DNA of 64,000 bases from positions 36,001 to 100,000 of the forward strand of contig RPFO01001292.1 in assembly GCA_009746045.1 (NCBI GenBank), read 5' to 3'. The position numbers and the translations under genes are program-made. The stretch is from Mesostigma viride. Taxonomy: Eukaryota > Streptophyta > Mesostigmatophyceae > Mesostigmatales > Mesostigmataceae. This document shows positions 57,201-64,000 of this stretch, one piece after another. Position 1 is the first letter of the stretch. Each line of letters opens with the position of its first letter. The notes beneath the pieces are model-generated. The model did not search any database, was not told the DNA's origin, and saw only the letters and a program-made list of their open reading frames with translations.

Positions 57201-60200
57201 ATATACGGTTCAACCGGACAAGAGCGTCTGACATCACAAAGCTAGTCAAGAGCTCGCGAAACCTAACGGGATGCTCCCGGACCAGTCTATCCGACCACGC
57301 ATGCGTGCCATCTGGCGGATGTCCGTGCAACAGCCGCTCCAGCTTACAACGCTGTGATAGCTGTCCGTCACAACAAGTATTGTAGTAGTGAGAAAAATGA
57401 GCAGATGAGGGCCCACCTGCCTGCCAGCTATTGCTCTCCTCCCTGTGATTTGCCCTGCTCTTTGTCTAAGTACCTCGTGTACGCACTCGCCGCCTGCCAC
57501 GAGGCAATCACGAGTCAGATCGCAGAGCTATGCATAGATATGCCACCAGCGGCTCTAGTATACATACCGCCATGCCTTATGTGATCAATTCATCCTCTTC
57601 CTGCCACATTATCTAAGTGCCCTCGACCTGCCCTTGTTCGCTGCCTCCCAGCCATGCACCCATGCTAGCTGGTCCATCCAACATCAACCATGACACCAAT
57701 AAGCGGGATGGCTTGCTCCCCACAAGAGTCATGAATGACCTCTGGGAGGTATCACATCCATCCACGCCCAGAGGAGAATAACCCTTATTATCATTATCAC
57801 TATTAATTCATCATTGCCATGCATGTCATGGACCCACCTGGACACCATGACCTCGATGTCCTTGTTGATGCCTGTGGTGACAAAAGAACACCTGTCGTGT
57901 CAATGAGGAAGCAAATAGGAATGATAGTCAGAGCAAATATGAGTATTTTCGTTCATGCTTGTGATGACCGACGAACACCTGTTGGGTTGACTTGAGAAGC
58001 GCATGAATCGGTATTGAAAATGGCAACCTTTTCCGTCTACCAGCCAGCCAAGGTAGTCAAACCTTTGTAGCTCGCTGCACTCGCAGTGCTGACGACCCAA
58101 GCCCGGCAACTGTGCTTACGTGGGTGCACACGGGTAGACTCGTGTAGCGATGCCCCCTCGTATGGCGCACATACTGGACGACATCACAAAATGAAGACAG
58201 GTTACAAGAGCATACCACGGCTGAGCACTCCAAGATGATACCCTGCTGGAGGTCAGAAAATCCAATAATAATGGACATCAGATAATCCGTTAATAATGGA
58301 CATAAGATAATCCGTTAATGATCCTATTGATGCTGATCGGTGGAACCCACCGTGGTGTCCCTGGCCATGTGAGCCCCATGAGCCGATAGACCGGCTCGTT
58401 TCTGTGCAAAGGTACACAAATAGAAACCGCAGAGGGGGGTCGAATACACATGCGGCGTCAGTGGTTTGCGGGCAGGGGCCAGTGAGCATGCCGCCAGGAT
58501 CAAAGAATCTGGTTCAAAGAACAAGTGCAAGGTTATTGTGTGTCAGGGAAGACCACGCATAGGGCAGAACATAAATTAAAAAAAGGATGGACGCGCAAAC
58601 GTGGGGGGGCAGTGAGCGGAGCCCTACGGCAACCTGCAGCTAGCAAGACACCTTGGTCATGCTTGGGTGCGTGCGTGTGCCGCCTTGCCTGGCGCAAAAG
58701 GTTACCTGCAACCACGTACCCCTCCCACGCACAAGTGATGCATCAGGGGCCCTGACTTCAACATAATGCTGCCAACTATGGGGGAGGGAGCATGCGAGAA
58801 GAAGAGTATGCATGCAGCAGAGCTAGGACCCACCAAGGTCTAATCCCTCGAGTAGGTGGCACAGGTGGCACGTCCACAGACAAACAAGTGCCTGTGTGTG
58901 CCTTGACTGGGTTTGTTTCACAGCACCCTGCAGCCGAACCTTAACTGGGTTTGTTTTACAGCACCCAGCAGCCGATACTTGACGGGGTACGTTTTACGGC
59001 ACCCTGCAGCCGATATGAGAATGATCCTCTGCGTGACCAGCATAAACTAGGTACCCATGAACGTGGAAGAACGAACCATTTTCCTCCCTAGATGACCAGC
59101 GGAAAGGCTGTAGCGGAGAGACTCAAAACACCACACACGAGTGGCAGGCACAAAGACCGTTTTGGGGGAAAAGGGCACGGCTTGCATGTATGCCGCATTG
59201 TGCCTGGTGTTGGTTCAACCCCAGCCCAGGATGGAAAGGGACCTCAGATGCAAACAGAGTTCACGTGTTTCCATTATTTTGCCCCTGGAGGTACAACAGC
59301 TCCAGTCTGAGCGAGACCAATGTTTCCATGACTAAAACTCGGTGCTTCAGGACTACATCTTGTCACCTGGCTCCCTATAAAGACCCACCGCATCCTCGCC
59401 CAGCAATCAAGCACGGCAGATTCCAACCCACTGGTGGACGCCCTGGCAAAGCACTCGGACGAGAGGTCGCACTGCCGGTGTTGACGGCAGCAGGCGTGGA
59501 TGATGATGGGTGTGTCACAAGAAACACAGGAGCGTCGTTAGATGCATTGATGACGTCAGTCGCGTGCGGCCTGGGCCTAGGTTTATGAAATATCACCCTC
59601 TATGGCCGAGGTTTTCAACTCGTTTTAATGATTATACTACATACGGCACAAAACTGGGTGAAACTGAAAGGGACTTAAGGGAATGTTGTGTGGAGTGTCG
59701 TGCCTGCCATTGCGACAAGCTAAAGCCTACCCTCACAAAATGACACGTGTTTAACAGCAAAAGAATGCCAGCATAAGAATGTTTGCGAGACAGGGGTGCA
59801 TGGGGTAAAAACAGGAGTGTGTGGCGTGCACTACGTACGGCCCAACACAAAACATTCCTGACCGATGGCTTTGAAATGGGTCGGCGACATTGCGAATCCC
59901 AGGGTCCCATCCCCACGGCCCGACCCAACAATTGCATGAAACGGTACAGGGCTCCACCCCCAGGGGCCCAGGGACCTGGCTCACCAGGTCTATGGCGGTG
60001 AGCAGCATGCGCATGACGGCAGGTGCCAGGGACTCTGTGGTGGCCAAGTCTTCTGCCGTGGCGGGCACCTGGCGCACGAGGGGGAAGTGCTCTGGTCCCA
60101 GGCCCTGGAAGGGGTCGTGCTCGTTGGCTACCGCCTTGTCACTGGCATCCGCACCCGACTCTGCTCTTGCCGTGATGGCTGCTGGGGTGGCGGCGGTGCC

Positions 60201-62353
60201 GCAGCACGTGCAGTGCGAGCGCGTGCTCCCGTAGTCGGTCAGGCACGTGCCGTGGATGACGTTGCTGCGCGCCGGGAATAAGATTGGGGTAGACACCATA
60301 GGGGATAGGGCACCAATCACCATAGGGGATAGGGCGTCATAGGGGATAGGGCACCAATCACCATAGGGGATAGGGCGTCATAGGGGATAGGGAACCAATC
60401 ACCATAGGGGATAGGGCGTCATAGAGGATAGGGAACCATGATAGGGCACCATAGGGGATAGGGCACCATAGGGGATAGGGCACCATGGATGATAGGGAAC
60501 CATGATAGGGCTAAGTCAGTGAGCCCGTGTGACGTGTCATGAATATTATTTGCCAGGACACTCAAACCAGGAATATTCCATTCCAGCTCTCAGGGGATTG
60601 CGATTTGGTAGCCTTGCCAGATCATACGCTTTCATGCCCCAAACATCACTGAACGGAGGAAGAGATCAGCCGCCTGCTCCAGGAACAGGAGCAGGGAAGG
60701 CGGCGAACCCCCGTAACCTTACACGGCGGCAGTGATGAGTTCGCAAGGGATGAGAAGGCATAATGCAAAAGGAAAAAGACGAAAGGCTTCAAATACCGTA
60801 GGATTCAAACATCCGCAGTGACACTTCATGTCCATGTGCCAACAACTGCAGCTACACAGAGAATTGGATTTAAGTCCTGACAGTCACGGATCAGCTTCAA
60901 TCAAGTCACGGAACTTTTGGGGTCAAAAAAGTATGTTCTTCAGCCCACAATCATGCTAAAGTGGGGAGCTGATCCTGATTGGGTAGCTCATACAAGGGGC
61001 CACTAAAGGCGAGTAATTGCTGGATGTGAACATCGCGAGCGCATTGGCCGACGAGCGGCCGCGAAACACGCCTGGCTGAGAGAATTTCACTATAGGACCC
61101 CCCAAGTCCATGTGCCACCGAGTGCACGGCCGAATCCTGGGCTTGCCTAAACGTGCAACACATGGGGTGATGCATGGGGTGATGCATGGGGTGATGCATG
61201 GGGTGGCTCAGTACCCTTGGGCTGAACAGGGGAGAACCCTGAAACCTACATCTAGCGGCCACACACCTTGATTGCAGCAACGATGTGAAGCAGTCAGCCA
61301 CCGAGGAGATGAACGTGCGCACGTCGGCATAGTCAGCCTCGTAGCAGTAGTACTGCTTCGGGGGTAGCCCGATCTCGCCGTAGCCTGTGCGTGCAGACAA
61401 CCGACGCAGCAGCAGCGCGCACACACTAGCAGAAAATGGGAATTCAGCAACTCTGGTGGGCGCGCGATTAATACGTGGGCGAGCGACGTCGAGGGCGATG
61501 GCCTAGCCACACCAGTGGTGTCCCCTTGGCCTAGGCACGCCACCAGTCGTGGCGTCACCGTGGCCTAGGCACGCCACCAGTCGTGGCGTCACCTTGGCCT
61601 AGTAGGCACGCCACCAGTCGTGGCGTCACCTATTCTTGATCCCATCAATGACAGGCGGTTCAGCCACTGGATGCCGCTTCAATAGTAGTTTGAAACTGGA
61701 GGCTTCGGTGCTCTAGGATGGCCAACCGACTCCTCAAAGCCCTCAAAGGGGTCGAGGGGTCACCCTCGAGAAGCCTATCTATAGGTCCGGTCTCTTGTAT
61801 AATTGTATTGCGAGCGAGTCACTATACCAGCCGACGGTAGCCAAACAGAATCGAACTGGATCATTACAAACAAAAGATCATATCACAGAGTTGCCGAACA
61901 GTAGCGGTAATAATGAAAATCTATTTTTTCAAAAAGATTGCGCCTTTTGGTGACTCCAATTCAATAGGATCAACATTCCCACGCTCGCGGGCAGCACCAC
62001 CCAGATTGCAACCCACACAGCAAGCAATAATAGTTTGATTCGAGCATGCCTAAAAAAGCTGCGAATTGCTTTTCCATGATCAGAAAGGCTTTGTGCCCAC
62101 CTGTCACATTGTTGTAAGTCAATGCCACAGCGGCGTTCGTTCGAGTTGTTGTGGAGGAGTGACTGGTGCCGAACGTGGAGCGCAGGTTTAAGGGATATTG
62201 CCATAACTCCAGGCGAACACGTTCGCCGCCTTCAGCAGCCTGGCTCGGAGTGGCGGGCTGAATTTGCCTGGTGACGGCGGGACCGCTGCGCACCGCCCAT
62301 TCCACAGATAGCTTAGACAGCAAGGCCTCCCCACCTGACAAACTTGCCGCCAT
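51239..62353 (-). CDS. Enolase-superfamily dipeptide (L-Ala-D/L-Glu type) epimerase; two small exons unresolved, last exon frameshifted
   Basis: Exons on the minus strand with phases agreeing where adjacent: 62353-62101, 61384-61267, 60264-59985, 58401-58351, 57891-57838, 55774-55482, 54373-54194, 53053-52983, 52146-52054, 51421-51239. N-terminal capping domain: RSTFGTSHSSTTTRTNAAVAL, GYGEIGLPPKQ, LAPAVMRMLLTAIDL. Barrel: NEPVYRLMGL, SFVTTGINKDIEVMVS, VKVDADVQRSSETIK (KxK lysine region), VFAVDANSAWTP (metal Asp), YIFMLEQPFPAD (metal Glu), IRIYADES (metal Asp), VNIKLEKTGGF (catalytic Lys motif of dipeptide epimerases), VMVGSTLNS, CDLDGSMLV. An exon is missing before 58401 and another between 57838 and 55774. 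Exon 55774-55482 carries a ~60-aa Ala/Thr/Pro insert before VFAVDAN, possibly an unrecognised intron. The last exon stops early in frame (51267); the shifted frame continues DVVLWGRQFSEGYTILEYAG to 51239. Confidence 0.82.
52737..52892. repeat. CCCGCCCGCATG-type GC-rich minisatellite
   Basis: Irregular array of CCCGCCCG words with 12-bp CCCGCCCGCATG units at its centre, in the epimerase intron between exons 52983-53053 and 52054-52146. Plus and minus ORFs ([16 protein letters not shown]) arise from the repeat. Confidence 0.85.
53530..53755. repeat. 37-bp minisatellite, six copies
   Basis: Unit AAGGCAAGATAAGCCCTATG continuing GAAGCAAAGGGAACTAG. Copies are identical apart from one AAAAGG and one AGAGTAG variant. 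In the epimerase intron between exons 54194-54373 and 52983-53053. Confidence 0.9.
56945..57130. repeat. Diverged ~130-bp direct duplication in epimerase intron
   Basis: AATGTTGGACGTGCCAGGGG...CAGTTTCTTAG at 56962 recurs as AATGTTCGATATGCCAGGGG...CTGTTTCTTAG at 57077. Confidence 0.65.
58258..58320. repeat. 28-bp tandem duplication
   Basis: TAATGGACATCAGATAATCC and TAATGGACATAAGATAATCC, two adjacent copies plus a partial one, in an epimerase intron. Confidence 0.7.
58895..59012. repeat. ~45-bp tandem repeat, three copies
   Basis: Unit CTGGGTTTGTTTTACAGCAC followed by CCTGCAGCCGATACTTGA, in an epimerase intron. Confidence 0.75.
60290..60512. repeat. ATAGGGGATAGGGCACC repeats
   Basis: About 12 short units of CATAGGGGATAGGG with CACC, CGTCATAG or AACCAATCAC spacers. 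Lies about 30 bp beyond the acceptor of the epimerase exon 59985-60264, inside the intron. Confidence 0.85.
61162..61206. repeat. 12-bp repeat (ATGGGGTGATGC), four copies
   Basis: Tandem units in the epimerase intron downstream of exon 61267-61384. Confidence 0.85.
61505..61632. repeat. 35-bp repeat carrying the GCCAC/GTGGC hairpin
   Basis: Three to four units of CTAGGCACGCCACCAGTCGT followed by GGCGTCACCNTGGC. Each contains ACGCCAC / GTGGCGT around CAGTC, a perfect 7-bp stem. In the first epimerase intron. Confidence 0.8.
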
Positions 62354-62878
62354 GGGTGCACTGTTTACTTCTGCACTCTTAATATTGGTGCATACAAGGG
62401 GTGGAGCTCTATCCGCGTTCAATTCCAGGGCAGCAGTCGGCGCTGCAATCACACGCCATTCGCCGACGTGCGTGGGATTCCCTATCTTACGGGTATGTTA
62501 TCCATCCCCTGCAATTATAGGCGCCAGCCATGTGCGTGTGTCGTCGCGAGACTTTTTGCCGTTATAGGACTAAGGACTGATGGTGCGATCTCTTGCTTGT
62601 GGCATGCCACATCGGACGCGCAAAGATCCAGCAGGGACGGTTGTCAACTTGTCAGCGCGAGGTGGAACCGTGGACGAGGCTTGTGTAAGCCGGCGAGCAG
62701 CCGTACTCCACACTAACGGTCAGAGAATTGATGCGTCCAAATTTCGATGATCCACTGTTGACCTGATAGATTCTCTAGACACTCTGAGACTGATTCTCTG
62801 CTGCCCATGTGCGGCGTGGGACACAACAACAACAACAACAACTGTTGACCTGACGGATATGCGGTAGAACTGGTAGAA
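62354..62878. other. Epimerase upstream region
   Basis: Would hold the epimerase promoter. The frame stays open upstream of the chosen ATG to about 62452, so a longer N-terminus (for example a transit peptide) is possible. GTGGGACACAACAACAACAA at 62817 repeats the phrase at 23549. Confidence 0.4.
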
Positions 62879-63351
62879 TACACCGTCCGCATTGGAAGTT
62901 CTAACTAAATAATTAGCTTATGGAAAATGTTCTGGCTGAAAACCATAAAAAAAACAAAAGAAAATTAATTAATTAACTCCGGGGGCTGAGGACTGGACTC
63001 AACAAACAAACAAACAAAATTAATTAATTAACTCATGTGGGCTCTGGGTATCACTGACCTCACACTGACTCTAGCCTATGGCCGCCGAAGGGGGGCCGCC
63101 GGGCCGGATTGCCGGCCGAATTGGGGGCGGCGTGTACGATATCTACCAAACAAACAAAAGAAATTTATTAATTAAATAAGTACCCATGTGCCTTGAACGG
63201 CTGTAGGACAAACAAACAAACAAAAGGTTTTAATTAAATAATAAAAACCCGGGACTCTGACTGGCTCCCCAACAAACAATCCAGGGTTATTCGTAATGCA
63301 AATACGGCAAAAATTGACCCATAATAACAAACTTCCAATGCGGACGGTGTA
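62879..63351. mobile_element. 473-bp MITE-like unit with 22-bp terminal inverted repeats
   Basis: TACACCGTCCGCATTGGAAG at 62879-62898 (22 bp with the next TT) is perfectly inverted at 63330-63351. The interior has four blocks of CAAA repeats each followed by AATTAATTAA (62950, 63003, 63150, 63211). No ORF. Confidence 0.65.
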
Positions 63352-63361
63352 CTTCACCCTC

Positions 63362-63538
63362 CTTGTATGAACTCTGTCGGGCTATGACCGACGTGGGATC
63401 CCACTGACTGACTGACTGACTGACTGACTGACTGACTGACCGACTGACCGACTGACCTTGAGTGAACGGGTTCTGTATCTCTGTCGGGCTATGACCGGCG
63501 TGGGATCCAACTGAACTGCACTGAACTGAACTTGTGTG
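63362..63538 (+). repeat. Two retroelement-like tails ending in CTGA and CTGAA repeats
   Basis: CTCTGTCGGGCTATGACCG at 63372 and 63480 is followed each time by ACGTGGGATCC-CA or GCGTGGGATCC-AA and then (CTGA)n or (ACTGA)n. Both have the hairpin GTCGG-GCTATGA-CCGAC, with a G-T pair in the second. A reverse relative is at 37675-37725. Confidence 0.65.
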
Positions 63539-63575
63539 CACGAACCAACGCAGCGAGTCAAATGCGGCACTTCAG

Positions 63576-63717
63576 ATGACAGAAATCAGCATCATCCCGC
63601 CAAACCAACAGCCAAAATCAATGTTTGCCCATGTTGGTGGTCAACCTTTTCAGCTGTTCACAACGAGACGGAAGCTGCCTCATGCAGAATACCCATGGCC
63701 AATGCAAGTGATGCAAG
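63576..63717 (+). CDS. Possible first exon of an unrecognised gene
   Basis: ATG at 63576 opens MTEISIIPPNQQPKSMFAHV and continues through GGQPFQLFTTRRKLPHAEYP to a donor G|GTGAGG at 63717, giving 47 codons plus one base. Composition looks protein-like, but no family is recognised and later exons would lie beyond the window. It could equally be an internal exon with acceptor CTTCAG just before the ATG. Confidence 0.35.
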
Positions 63718-64000
63718 GTGAGGTATGTGGCTGGCTAAGTGTGTAGCCTGCTGGGTGAGTTGGTGAGTCAGTGGGGGGTGGGGGGTTGAGTAGCGGTGGT
63801 TGGTTGGTGGTCATTGGGTGATTCGGGCGGGTGGCTCAGGCTAGATGTTTCAGTGAATGCCTAGCCTAGTGAATGCTTGTGGGGAGACCCGCCGTTGGCT
63901 GCAGTTGACCCGAAGAAACCCCCCTTCGAACCCATGGCATGAATGACTGTGATTAGTTATCACGTAGACTGCACGTCCGCTCAGTCATGCGGGTACCAAT
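63718..64000. other. Window end, G/T-rich, no gene seen
   Basis: GGTTGGTTGG and GTGGGGGG words; probably intron or intergenic. Confidence 0.4.

Overview
This window looks like nuclear DNA of a chlorophycean (volvocine-type) green alga. The evidence is a soluble starch synthase III tail, a secreted Ser-Pro-Pro-rich wall-type glycoprotein, an EGF-bearing exostosin (GT47), intron-dense GC-rich genes with GT-AG introns, TGTAA-type 3'-end signals, and many minisatellites inside introns. No bacterial operon, rRNA, complete tRNA or CRISPR was seen. The species is not identified; the assignment rests on gene content and style.

Layout. 1-2351 (+): last three exons of a starch synthase whose 5' part lies left of the window. 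2352-13413: a repeat-rich desert with two decayed non-LTR retrotransposons (3596-5425 minus; 7694-8660 plus), a 162-bp tRNA-like repeat present twice exactly 400 bp apart, and a 2.26-kb TTAA-flanked element with terminal inverted repeats (9164-11424) sitting inside the TTAA tail of a LINE. 13414-23092 (-): an eight-exon gene for a ~1,606-aa acidic coiled-coil protein of unknown function. 23826 to at least 29935 (+): a divergently transcribed secreted Cys-rich/Pro-rich protein made of duplicated modules. 29936-37891: mostly non-coding, with nested LINE insertions (one is an ORF1-only element with 12-bp target-site duplications) and a ~680-bp GGGA array. 37892-44985: a 7.1-kb hAT-like transposon with an 8-bp target-site duplication, long internal inverted arms, palindromic subterminal motifs and two oppositely oriented 9-bp minisatellites. 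45428-49518 (+): the GT47 exostosin. 51239-62353 (-): an enolase-superfamily dipeptide epimerase gene, convergent with the exostosin. 62354-64000: small inverted-repeat and tail repeats and a possible first exon of another gene.

The host genes concern storage polysaccharide (starch synthase), cell-wall or secretory glycoproteins (HRGP, exostosin) and peptide or cell-wall amino-acid metabolism (epimerase); nothing indicates that they are functionally linked. Gene models were built by hand from GT/AG borders and codon-phase agreement; exon lists are in the entries. Two short exons of the epimerase and the 3' end of the HRGP gene remain unresolved.

The most notable structure is mobile: several LINE families end in a small stem-loop (CTCC, 3-4-nt loop, GGAG) followed by a TTAA microsatellite, elements are nested in one another, and the hAT-like element can be delimited to the base because it interrupts one copy of a tandem repeat whose other copy is intact.
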